From the NCBI GenBank assembly GCA_028819955.1, contig JAPPKP010000002.1, positions 1 through 6,857 of the forward strand: a stretch of DNA of 6,857 nucleotides. Reading direction: 5' to 3'. How positions within the stretch are numbered: position 1 is the first letter of the stretch; each line of letters begins with the position of its first letter. Origin of the DNA: Rhodospirillaceae bacterium. GTDB taxonomy: Bacteria > Pseudomonadota > Alphaproteobacteria > UBA828. The notes below the pieces were generated by a model that did not search any database, was not told the origin of the DNA, and saw only the letters and a program-made list of their open reading frames with translations. Below, one piece after another: positions 1 to 5,501 of this stretch. A program made the translations under genes and the position numbers.

Positions 1-239
1 ACAAGGTGCTGATCCCCGGCGTGATCGACTCGGTCTCGAACTTCGTCGAGCACCCCGAGCTGGTGGCGGAGCGCATCTGCCGCTTCGCCGACATCGTGGG
101 CCGCGAGCGGGTGCTTGCGGGCGGCGATTGCGGCTTCGGCACCTTCGCGGGCTTCGGCCGGGTGGACTCGGAGATCGTCTACGCCAAGCTGGGGGCGCTC
201 GCCGAGGGCGCAGCCATGGCCTCCGACCGGCTCTGGTAG
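1..239 (+). CDS. MetE-like / cobalamin-independent methionine synthase II family protein, C-terminal fragment
   Basis: This is the 3' end of a gene that begins before the window; the frame is open from base 3 and ends at TAG 237-239, leaving about 78 residues. The visible part starts KVLIPGVIDS, typical of the last barrel strands of the MetE C-terminal/UROD-like TIM barrel. It carries GGDCGFG at about residues 40-46, with Cys encoded at 129-131. In this fold the equivalent DCG cysteine is a zinc ligand that activates the thiol acceptor. The family includes methionine synthase (MetE), short MetE-like methyltransferases of unknown acceptor, and epoxyalkane:coenzyme M transferase, so the substrate cannot be named from this fragment. 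The other zinc ligands (His-X-Cys) would lie upstream. It is followed after 3 bases by the amidotransferase gene, so the two are probably co-transcribed and translationally coupled. Confidence 0.8.
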   Translation, partial: KVLIPGVIDSVSNFVEHPELVAERICRFADIVGRERVLAGGDCGFGTFAGFGRVDSEIVYAKLGALAEGAAMASDRLW

Positions 240-242
240 GGG

Positions 243-989
243 ATGGCGCCACCCCGTCGGGTGCTGGTCATCCGGCATTCGGAGATCGACCAGCCCGGCT
301 TCTTCGGCAAGGTCATGGAGCAGGCCGGCATCGTCTGGCAGCCGTGCGACCCCTGGCAGGGCGAGCCCTTCCCGCCGCTCGAAGGCTACGACGCGGTGCT
401 CGCCATGGGCGGGCCGCAGCAGACGGACGAGGAGCGGCTCCACCCCTGGCTCCGGCCCGAGAAGGCATTGCTGCGCGAGGCTGTGGAGGGCGGCATTCCC
501 GTGCTCGGCGTCTGCCTCGGCTGCCAGCTTCTGGCGGACGCCCACGGCGGCACCGTGGCGCCGCTGCCGGAAGCCGAGGTCGGCATCATCGACTTCGCGC
601 TGACCGAAGCGGGCCGCGCCGACCCGCTCTTCGCCGGGATGCCGAGCGCCCCTCTCACCATGCAGTGGCACCTGAACGCGGTGACCGCGCTACCCAGGCG
701 CGCGGTGCTGCTGGCTTCCTCGCCCGTCTGCGCGATTCAGGCCTATCGGCTGGCACCGCGCGCCTACGGCGTGCAGTTCCACATGGAGGTGGACGCAGGG
801 CTGGTGCAGGCAACCGAGGCCTTCCCCGAATACATCGCCGCGCTGGAGAGCCTGCAGGGCGAAGGCGCGTTCGCGCGCATGGTGGCCGATGCGGCCGCCA
901 AGGAGGAGACGCTGCGCGCCAACGGAAGCAGGCTCTTCGAGAATTTCGTCGGTCTGATGCACGCGGAGGACAGGCGGCCAGCGGCTTAA
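243..989 (+). CDS. Stand-alone class I glutamine amidotransferase (GATase1) domain protein
   Basis: This 248-residue protein is a single GATase1 domain of the GuaA-like stand-alone type. Visible landmarks are a Rossmann-like first strand (RRVLVIRHSE, residues 5-14), the oxyanion-side AMGGPQQ (54-60), the nucleophile elbow GVCLGCQLLA (89-98) with Cys91 as predicted nucleophile, and QFHMEV (178-183), which supplies His180 and Glu182 of the catalytic triad. The complete triad suggests an active amidase that hydrolyses glutamine or a gamma-glutamyl/amide bond. Stand-alone members are usually annotated as GMP-synthase-like or gamma-glutamyl hydrolases without a proven substrate. The ATG lies 3 bases after the preceding stop. 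The only Shine-Dalgarno-like bases, AGGGG at 238-242, directly abut the ATG, so coupling to the upstream gene is likely. An in-frame GTG at 261 is a less likely start because it would cut the first strand short. No synthetase domain is fused or adjacent, so no partner for transfer of the ammonia is visible. Confidence 0.87.
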   Translation: MAPPRRVLVIRHSEIDQPGFFGKVMEQAGIVWQPCDPWQGEPFPPLEGYDAVLAMGGPQQTDEERLHPWLRPEKALLREAVEGGIPVLGVCLGCQLLADAHGGTVAPLPEAEVGIIDFALTEAGRADPLFAGMPSAPLTMQWHLNAVTALPRRAVLLASSPVCAIQAYRLAPRAYGVQFHMEVDAGLVQATEAFPEYIAALESLQGEGAFARMVADAAAKEETLRANGSRLFENFVGLMHAEDRRPAA

Positions 990-1018
990 CAGTAGGCGAC
1001 GCGACAAGGAGAGAAGGA

Positions 1019-1828
1019 ATGGACCGGGAGGCGTCGCGCGGGACGCGCGCGGAAGACATGGCACGCGGCGGGGCACTGCTCTGGGAAGCCTGGCAGGGGC
1101 GCAGGCAGATGGACGCCCTGCCGGCGGACTGCCGGCCCGAGACGCTGGAAGACGCCTACGCGGTGCAGGACGGGCTCGCCGAGAGCGCGGGCCTCGCGGT
1201 CGCGGGCTACAAGATCGGCGCCACGAATGCGCAAGTGCAGGCGCGCTTCAGTGTAGACGCGCCCTTCTCCGGCCGCCTCTTCGCGGACCACGTGAGCGAG
1301 AGCCCGCTAACCGTGCCCGCTAACACGGTGAACTTCTACGCGATCGAGGCGGAGTTCGACTTCGTGATGGCGCGCGCGCTTGCCCCGAGGGCCGCGCCCT
1401 ACACGCGGGACGACGTGCGCGCGGCGGTCGCGAGCGTCCACCCCGCCATCGAGGTGCCCGATTCCCGCTACGCCGACTGGCTCTCCATGAAGGCGCCGGA
1501 CCTGATCGGCGACAACGCCATCGGCTGCCTGCTGGCGCTCGGGCCCGAGGCCGAGGGCATGCTCGACCACGACCTCGCGGGCCAGCCGGTGACCGTCCGG
1601 ATCAACGGCGAGGTGGTGAGCGAGGGCGCGGGTTCCAACGTCCTCGGCGATCCGTGGAACGTCATGGTCTGGCTCGCGAACCACCTGAGCGAGCGCGGGC
1701 TTACGCTGGAGGCCGGCCACGTGGTCACCACCGGCAGCGCTGCGGACGTGGTGCAGTGCCAGCCGGGCGATACGGTGACCGCCGAGTTCGGGCCCATCGG
1801 CCAGGCCGAGGTGGTCTTCGAGGCGTGA
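1019..1828 (+). CDS. 2-keto-4-pentenoate hydratase (MhpD / fumarylacetoacetate hydrolase family)
   Basis: This 269-residue protein has the layout of the hydratase/decarboxylase branch of the FAH fold, which includes MhpD/XylJ/BphH hydratases and 4-oxalocrotonate decarboxylases. An N-terminal helical region (1-60) is followed by GYKIG (63-67) with Lys65. Next come IEAEFDFVMAR (109-119), whose Glu110 and Glu112 match the paired acidic metal ligands, and HPAIEVPDSRY (141-151), with Glu145 as the third ligand. GSNVLGDPWNVMVWLAN (205-221) and VTTGSA (236-241) complete the signature. Members add water to, or decarboxylate, 2-hydroxy-dienoates in meta-cleavage pathways using Mg or Mn. No ring-cleavage dioxygenase or aldolase is seen nearby, so the actual 2-oxo acid substrate is open. 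The ATG at 1019 has AGGAG at 1007-1011 (7-base spacing). The open frame continues far upstream only because it overlaps the amidotransferase gene. Met14 is an alternative start. The gene lies 29 bases after the amidotransferase and 28 bases before the cupin. Confidence 0.87.
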   Translation: MDREASRGTRAEDMARGGALLWEAWQGRRQMDALPADCRPETLEDAYAVQDGLAESAGLAVAGYKIGATNAQVQARFSVDAPFSGRLFADHVSESPLTVPANTVNFYAIEAEFDFVMARALAPRAAPYTRDDVRAAVASVHPAIEVPDSRYADWLSMKAPDLIGDNAIGCLLALGPEAEGMLDHDLAGQPVTVRINGEVVSEGAGSNVLGDPWNVMVWLANHLSERGLTLEAGHVVTTGSAADVVQCQPGDTVTAEFGPIGQAEVVFEA

Positions 1829-1856
1829 GCCAGGGGGCACCAGGGAGGAAAGAGCG

Positions 1857-2702
1857 ATGAGCGCACGCAGCTACTTCACGCCGGTGGCGGGCCTGCCGCC
1901 GCAGCAGGAGTTGTTGACCGACCGCGCGGTGATCACCGAGGCCTACACGGTCATTCCGCGCGGCGTGCTGCGCGACATCGTCACCAGCTACTTCCCGCAC
2001 TGGCAGGGCGCTCGCGCGTGGGTGTTGTCGCGCCCGGTCGCGGGATTCGCGACGACGTTTTCCCAGTCGATCGTCGAGCTTGAACCGGGCGGCGGCAGCG
2101 AGCGGCCCGAGCCGGACGCGCACGTCGAATGCGTGCTGTTCGTCATGGCCGGCGAATTGCGGCTCACGCTCGATAATGCCGAACACACGCTCTCGCCCGG
2201 CGGCTACGCCTATGTGGCGCCGGGCACGCGTTGGGCGGTCGCGAACGGAGCACGCGAGCCCGGCTGCTTCCACTGGATCCGTAAGGCCTATCAGCCCCTG
2301 GACGGCATCGACGCACCCGAGTGCTTCGTGTCGTCCGACCACGACGTCGAGCCGGTGTCGATGCCGGACACCGACGGCGCCTGGGCGACGACGCGTTTCG
2401 TGGATTCGGACGACCTGCGCCACGACATGCACGTGAACATCGTGACCTTCCAGCCGGGGGGGTCGATCCCCTTCGCCGAGACCCACGTCATGGAGCACGG
2501 GCTCTACGTGCTCGAGGGCAAGGCGGTGTACCGGCTCAACCAGGACTGGGTGGAGGTCGAGGCCGGCGACTACATGTGGCTGCGCGCCTTCTGTCCGCAG
2601 GCCTGCTACGCCGGGGGACCCGGGCCGTTCCGTTACCTGCTCTACAAGGACGTGAACCGCATCCCGACGCTCCCCGTGCCCGGTGCGCCCACGCCCGCTT
2701 AG
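1857..2702 (+). CDS. allE: (S)-ureidoglycine aminohydrolase (bicupin, AllE/YlbA type)
   Basis: This 281-residue protein has two cupin domains (roughly 65-140 and 195-262), the architecture of ureidoglycine aminohydrolase (EC 3.5.3.26). That enzyme converts (S)-ureidoglycine to (S)-ureidoglycolate plus ammonia in the allantoin branch of purine catabolism. The C-terminal cupin has ETHVMEHG at 208-215, giving Glu208, His210 and His214, with Gln248 in CPQAC. This Glu-X-His-X3-His plus Gln at +40 has the same spacing as the manganese ligands known for the plant enzyme (Glu235, His237, His241, Gln275). With the same 27-residue offset, Tyr225, Tyr260 and Lys264 fall where, from memory, substrate-contacting Tyr/Tyr/Lys residues lie. 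The N-terminal cupin lacks a metal set, as usual for this family. The start is secured by GGAGG at 1844-1848, 8 bases before ATG. The stop TAG shares its bases with the left end of the hairpin-array element that follows. The ending YKDVNR plus a short Pro-rich tail is normal for the family. No other allantoin-pathway enzyme is visible in the window. Confidence 0.9.
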   Translation: MSARSYFTPVAGLPPQQELLTDRAVITEAYTVIPRGVLRDIVTSYFPHWQGARAWVLSRPVAGFATTFSQSIVELEPGGGSERPEPDAHVECVLFVMAGELRLTLDNAEHTLSPGGYAYVAPGTRWAVANGAREPGCFHWIRKAYQPLDGIDAPECFVSSDHDVEPVSMPDTDGAWATTRFVDSDDLRHDMHVNIVTFQPGGSIPFAETHVMEHGLYVLEGKAVYRLNQDWVEVEAGDYMWLRAFCPQACYAGGPGPFRYLLYKDVNRIPTLPVPGAPTPA

Positions 2703-2849
2703 AGCGTTTCCGTTTTGCACGGAACCGCTCTCGCTATTTTTTCGCTCACGGCAGCCGGCCTACGGCCGGCGCCTCCGCGAGGGCGCCGCTTTCGCGGCGG
2801 GCCGCAGTCGCGGCCTGTCGCGCGTCCGTCAAAGACGGACACGCTCTAG
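2700..2849. repeat. Hairpin-array element with terminal inverted repeats (REP/MITE-like)
   Basis: This non-coding block is built from consecutive dyads. They are 2701-2731 (12 of 13 pairs, loop 2714-2718), 2754-2770 (GCCGGCC-TAC-GGCCGGC, perfect), 2768-2787 (GGCGCC/GGCGCC), 2785-2798 (GCCGC-TTTC-GCGGC), 2800-2815 (GGCCGC-AGTC-GCGGCC, perfect) and 2824-2840 (GTCCGTC-AAA-GACGGAC, perfect). The two ends are also inverted copies of each other: the left end from base 2700 and the reverse complement of the right end from base 2848 agree at 20 of 24 positions, both starting TAGAGCGT. The sequence between the TA dinucleotides (2700-2701 and 2847-2848) is 145 bp, which would fit a mobile element with TA target duplication. 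That reading is inference, because the TA could simply be part of the inverted repeat. It fills most of the convergent gap between the aminohydrolase and oxidoreductase genes. No second copy was spotted in the window. Confidence 0.6.
2701..2742 (+). terminator. Possible factor-independent terminator of the first operon
   Basis: A 31-base hairpin (2701-2731; AGAGCG pairing with CGCTCT, then TTCCGT with ACGGAA, one T/C mismatch) begins inside the stop codon of the aminohydrolase gene. A run of six T follows at 2737-2742. The U-tract starts five bases after the stem rather than directly after it, so termination would be weaker than for a canonical terminator. The same hairpin is the left end of the repeat element, so the terminator function may be incidental. 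Confidence 0.35.
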
Positions 2850-2909
2850 GATTGCGCCGAGGAACGGCGAGCGGCGGGAGAGCCCTGCGCCGACCGGACG
2901 GGAGCTCCG

Positions 2910-3905
2910 TTACGCGAACGGCAGGAGCACCGTGGAGCCGGTGGTGCGCCGTTCCTCGATCGCGCGATGCACCTCGGCGGCCTCGCGCAGCGGATGGCGA
3001 TGGCGGACGGTGATCGTCACCGCCCCCGACGAGACCACGTCGAACAACTCCTGCGCCGCAGCGACCAGGTCCTCGCGTTCTTCCATGTAGTGCATGAGCG
3101 CAGGGCGGGTGACGAACAGCGAGCCGCGCGCGCCCAGCTCCACGACATCGACCGGGTCCGGCGCGCCCGAGGCGTGGCCGTAGCTCGCCAGGATGCCGAG
3201 CGGGCGCAAGCAGTCGAGCGAGCGGGTGAAGGTGTCCTTGCCGATGCTCTCGTAGACCACCGGGCAGCCCCTGCCGTCGGTCACCTCCATGACCAGCGGC
3301 ACGAAGTCCTCGCGCGAATAGACCGCGACGTGGTCGGCACCGTGGGCCTTGGCGAGCTCCGCCTTTTCGTCGGTGGAGACCGTGCCGATCACGGTGGCGC
3401 CCAGGTGCCTGGCCCACTGGCAGAGGATCAGCCCCATCCCGCCTGCCGCCGCGTGGACGAGTACCGGATCGCCGGGCTGCACCCGGTAGGTTCGGCGCAG
3501 CAGATACTGGGCGGTGAGGCCCTTGAGCGTGATGCCGGCGGCGTCTTCGTCGGAGATGCCGTCGGGCAGCCTGACCAGCCGCTTGGCCGGCATCACCCGG
3601 CGCTGGGCGTAGGCGCCGTGCGGCGGGCTGGCGTAGGTGACCCGGTCGCCGACCGCGCACTCGGTCACGCCCTCGCCCACCGCCTCGACCGTGCCTGCGC
3701 CCTCGATCCCCAGGACGACGGGGAGCGGCGGCACGGGCCAGGGATGCGGCATGCCGCGCCGGTTATAGGTGTCGATGTAGTTCACACCGATGGCGCCGTG
3801 GCGGATCAGGGCTTCGCCCGGTCCCGGCTCGCCGACCGGCCAGTCCTCCCAGCGGAAGACATCGGGCGCGCCCTTTTCGTGGATGACGGCGGCTTTGTTG
3901 CTCAT
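2910..3905 (-). CDS. NADPH:quinone oxidoreductase, zinc-free MDR/zeta-crystallin family
   Basis: This 331-residue cytosolic protein belongs to the quinone oxidoreductase (QOR) branch of the medium-chain dehydrogenase/reductase superfamily. The N-terminal GroES-like domain shows the QOR hallmark VNYIDTYNRRG (41-51) and LGIEGAGTVEAVG (65-77). The Rossmann domain carries the nucleotide-binding AAAGGMG (152-158). The structural zinc cysteine cluster of alcohol dehydrogenases is absent, as expected for QOR. The likely reaction is NAD(P)H-dependent reduction of quinones or of alpha,beta-unsaturated carbonyl compounds. The start is ATG at 3905-3903 (minus strand), with GGGAG at 3915-3911 five bases upstream. 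The frame stays open further upstream to about 4091, but that stretch lacks family similarity and overlaps the intergenic region. The gene converges on the aminohydrolase operon and diverges from the ABC transporter operon. Its link to either is unproven; it could detoxify reactive enones made by the neighbouring hydratase pathway, which is inference. Confidence 0.9.
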   Translation of the reverse strand: MSNKAAVIHEKGAPDVFRWEDWPVGEPGPGEALIRHGAIGVNYIDTYNRRGMPHPWPVPPLPVVLGIEGAGTVEAVGEGVTECAVGDRVTYASPPHGAYAQRRVMPAKRLVRLPDGISDEDAAGITLKGLTAQYLLRRTYRVQPGDPVLVHAAAGGMGLILCQWARHLGATVIGTVSTDEKAELAKAHGADHVAVYSREDFVPLVMEVTDGRGCPVVYESIGKDTFTRSLDCLRPLGILASYGHASGAPDPVDVVELGARGSLFVTRPALMHYMEEREDLVAAAQELFDVVSSGAVTITVRHRHPLREAAEVHRAIEERRTTGSTVLLPFA

Positions 3906-3920
3906 GGTTGCTCCCGGTTT

Positions 3921-3941
3921 GGCCTGTGGCCTGAGGCCATA
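3921..3941. repeat. Three tandem 7-bp units in the oxidoreductase 5' leader
   Basis: GGCCTGT, GGCCTGA and GGCCATA follow each other without gaps, sharing GGCC at the start of each unit. Part of the array is also a dyad, TGGCC-TGA-GGCCA at 3927-3939. It lies 16-36 bases upstream of the oxidoreductase start codon on the minus strand, just before its Shine-Dalgarno sequence. It could be an operator or an mRNA leader structure, or chance in GC-rich DNA. Confidence 0.35.
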
Positions 3942-4053
3942 GTCCCGGCTTTTCTTACCATTTTGCCGCGAAAGACAGGAGGCGTGTGCGGTGCCGGACG
4001 GAGTCCGCTCCACCGACGACTGGCAAGAAAGCTCCCTCGCCGGCAAGTATCCG

Positions 4054-4081
4054 CTGACTCCGACGGCGAGGCGGGTATAGG
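4054..4081 (+). promoter_or_regulatory. Weak sigma70-type promoter candidate for the ABC transporter operon
   Basis: CTGACT (4054-4059, 4 of 6 to TTGACA) and TATAGG (4076-4081, 4 of 6 to TATAAT) are 16 bases apart and face the binding-protein gene, whose start is about 120 bases downstream. The ACTCCG motif at 4057-4062 overlaps the -35 box, which would place a bound regulator over the promoter. Such half-matches are common, so confidence is low. Confidence 0.25.
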
Positions 4082-4203
4082 ATTGAGTCAACGACGTGCC
4101 GGCTGCGACGCATCGAAGGTTCGTGGCAGTCAGAGACGCGAACTCCGAACCGCACGGAGTCGGTCGGATCGAATTCGAATTTCAGCGAAGGAGGGAGAGG
4201 CAG

Positions 4204-5415
4204 ATGTTGGATAGCAAGCTGGTCAGGCTCGGTGCCGTCGCCGCGCTTGCCGTGGGCGCGAGCTTCGGGGTGCAGAGCGAGGCGTTCTCGGCAGAGAAGA
4301 CTGTGCAGATCGCCGGCTTCGGCGCCAAGTCCGGCGTCGTTCGCTCGTTCGGAATCAACACGGAAGCAGTGTTGATCGGGGCGATCGAGGCCGTGAATGC
4401 CGCCGGCGGCGTCACGCTGGCCGACGGCTCCATGGCGAAGATGGAGCTGTCGTTCTACGACGACCGCTGCAATGCGGAAGAGGGCATTTCGGTGCTGCGC
4501 CGCATTGCCGGCAGCGATGCGGTCGTTGCCATCGGCCCCACCTGCTCGAACGTGGCCGAGCCGCTCTTCGGCATCCTGCAGAAGACGGTCGGCGACGAAG
4601 GCGACTCCGGGCTGCAGATCCCGGTCTTCACCGATACCGCCATCAAGGGCGGGTTGGCGAAGATCTCCCAGTGGGCGTTCCGCAACGTCCCCAACGAGAA
4701 CCAGATGTACAAGTCGCTGTTCCAGTGGATCGCGACGGAGCATCCGGACCTCAAGACCGTCTATGGCGGTGTCGAGGAGGATTTCGCCCACTCCCGTTTC
4801 ACCTGGCACAAGGTGATGAAGGAGCGCTCGCCCGAGGCCGGCTATGAGGTCCTCGGCGAGTCCAAGTGGCTCCTGAACGACACCAACTTCACCACCCAGG
4901 TACGCCAGATGAAGAAGGCGAAGGCCGATATCGTTGCCATCTCGGCCCATCCCTTCACCACCTGCGGCGTGCTGAAGGAGATGAAGCGCCAGCGGGTCAA
5001 GCCAAGTCTGCTGGTCGGGCTCACCAGCTCGTCGAGCATGGAGACGCTGCAGGGCTGCGCCGACCAGGCGGAGGGCATCATCATTCCGACAAGCTTCGCG
5101 CCGGTCACGGAGGCCGCCAAGGCTGCGGCCGACGCGGCGGCGAAGCACGAAGGGAGCGCCGATCTGCACAGTGCGGCCGCCTGGGAAATCGTGATGATCC
5201 TCAAGGACGTCATGGAAGCCCAGGGCATCTCGGCCGACGGCGATTCGGTGGAGGCTGACCGGCGCAAGATCCGCGACGGGCTGGCCAACCTGAAGGAGAC
5301 CGACGGGCTCCTCGGCAAGATCCAGCGCACGGACGAGGGCGAGGCGGTCAAGCCTTACCTCTACGTGCACGCCCAGGCGGGTGAGTGGGCCATCCTCCAC
5401 GATCCGTCACAGTAA
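4204..5415 (+). CDS. Periplasmic substrate-binding protein of a branched-chain amino acid/amide (HAAT) ABC transporter
   Basis: This 403-residue protein has an N-terminal signal peptide: Lys5 and Arg8, then a hydrophobic core at about 9-22, with likely cleavage between 27 and 30 before EKTVQIAG. The mature part is a type I periplasmic binding fold of the LivJ/Peripla_BP_6 family. YDDRCN (85-90) and GPTCSNVAEP (111-120) align with the YDDAC and LCSSSTQP segments of LivJ. Cys89 and Cys114 are 25 apart, the same spacing as the LivJ disulfide. Ser115 falls where LivJ uses a serine to hold the ligand amino-acid head. TDTA (143-146) may complete that pocket. A second cysteine pair, Cys254 and Cys285, is less usual. 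The ligand is probably an amino acid, amide or ureide, but cannot be named. AAGGAGG at 4188-4194, 9 bases upstream, fixes the ATG. Possible upstream in-frame starts would add a stretch without signal-peptide character. Permease genes follow. Confidence 0.92.
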   Translation: MLDSKLVRLGAVAALAVGASFGVQSEAFSAEKTVQIAGFGAKSGVVRSFGINTEAVLIGAIEAVNAAGGVTLADGSMAKMELSFYDDRCNAEEGISVLRRIAGSDAVVAIGPTCSNVAEPLFGILQKTVGDEGDSGLQIPVFTDTAIKGGLAKISQWAFRNVPNENQMYKSLFQWIATEHPDLKTVYGGVEEDFAHSRFTWHKVMKERSPEAGYEVLGESKWLLNDTNFTTQVRQMKKAKADIVAISAHPFTTCGVLKEMKRQRVKPSLLVGLTSSSSMETLQGCADQAEGIIIPTSFAPVTEAAKAAADAAAKHEGSADLHSAAAWEIVMILKDVMEAQGISADGDSVEADRRKIRDGLANLKETDGLLGKIQRTDEGEAVKPYLYVHAQAGEWAILHDPSQ

Positions 5416-5427
5416 GCGTTATCGGGC

Positions 5428-5470
5428 GGGTGTGCGCCGCGCGCGTGTCGGCGCACCCCCGCTCCCTTTT
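5428..5470 (+). terminator. Intercistronic hairpin between binding protein and permease genes
   Basis: GGGTGTGCGCC (5428-5438) pairs with GGCGCACCCCC (5450-5460) at 10 of 11 positions around an 11-base GC-rich loop. Four T follow at 5467-5470 after six unpaired bases. It lies in the 86-base gap after the binding-protein stop codon. In this type of transporter operon such a structure commonly causes partial termination or protects the upstream mRNA, so that binding protein is made in excess over permease. The short and offset T-run suggests attenuation or mRNA stabilisation rather than full termination. Confidence 0.55.
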
Positions 5471-5501
5471 CGCCGACGTCTCTTAAGCGGGGGATGATCG
5501 G

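Larger units (their letters stand above)
3906..4203. promoter_or_regulatory. Divergent intergenic region with repeated CGGAGT motifs and dyads
   Basis: These 298 bases separate the divergent oxidoreductase and ABC transporter genes and hold no convincing coding region. CGGAGT or its complement ACTCCG occurs four times: 3999-4004 (+), 4057-4062 (-), 4142-4147 (-) and 4155-4160 (+). The last two form a dyad ACTCCG-N7-CGGAGT. The first sits in a small hairpin CGGAC-GGA-GTCCG (3995-4007). A perfect palindrome TCGAATTCGA lies at 4169-4178, just before the ribosome binding site of the binding-protein gene. The repetition suggests operator sites for a regulator acting on one or both genes, but no such regulator is encoded here. 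Confidence 0.4.

Noticed and set aside
128..1018. Long in-frame upstream extension of the hydratase reading frame (about 297 extra codons).
   Set aside because: It overlaps the amidotransferase gene in another frame, is Arg/Gly/Ala-rich without family similarity, and a good ribosome site precedes ATG 1019.
1019..1828. Naming the hydratase-like gene as ureidoglycolate lyase because of the neighbouring cupin.
   Set aside because: Sequence landmarks match the MhpD hydratase branch; a ureidoglycolate role would rest on neighbourhood alone.
2754..2815. CRISPR array suggested by the regular dyads.
   Set aside because: The dyads differ in sequence and loop, are adjacent without unique spacers, and there is no repeated unit of CRISPR size.
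2746..3660. Second minus-strand frame over the oxidoreductase gene and the hairpin element.
   Set aside because: It is Arg/Gly/Pro-rich, reads through the hairpin array and lacks similarity; the overlapping frame ending at 2910 gives an intact quinone oxidoreductase.
3906..4091. N-terminal extension of the oxidoreductase by about 62 residues.
   Set aside because: The QOR fold begins at MSNKAAV, a Shine-Dalgarno sequence sits five bases before that ATG, and the extension covers the tandem heptamers and motif-bearing intergenic DNA.
4169..4178. Palindrome TCGAATTCGA as a specific operator.
   Set aside because: It is a single perfect 10-bp palindrome with no second copy in the intergenic region; it is mentioned only as part of the regulatory region.
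3955..5400. Minus-strand open frame of 481 codons opposite the binding-protein gene.
   Set aside because: It mirrors a high-GC gene on the other strand; the composition is rich in Arg, Asp, Gly, His and Leu with no recognisable domain, while the plus strand encodes a clear periplasmic binding protein.
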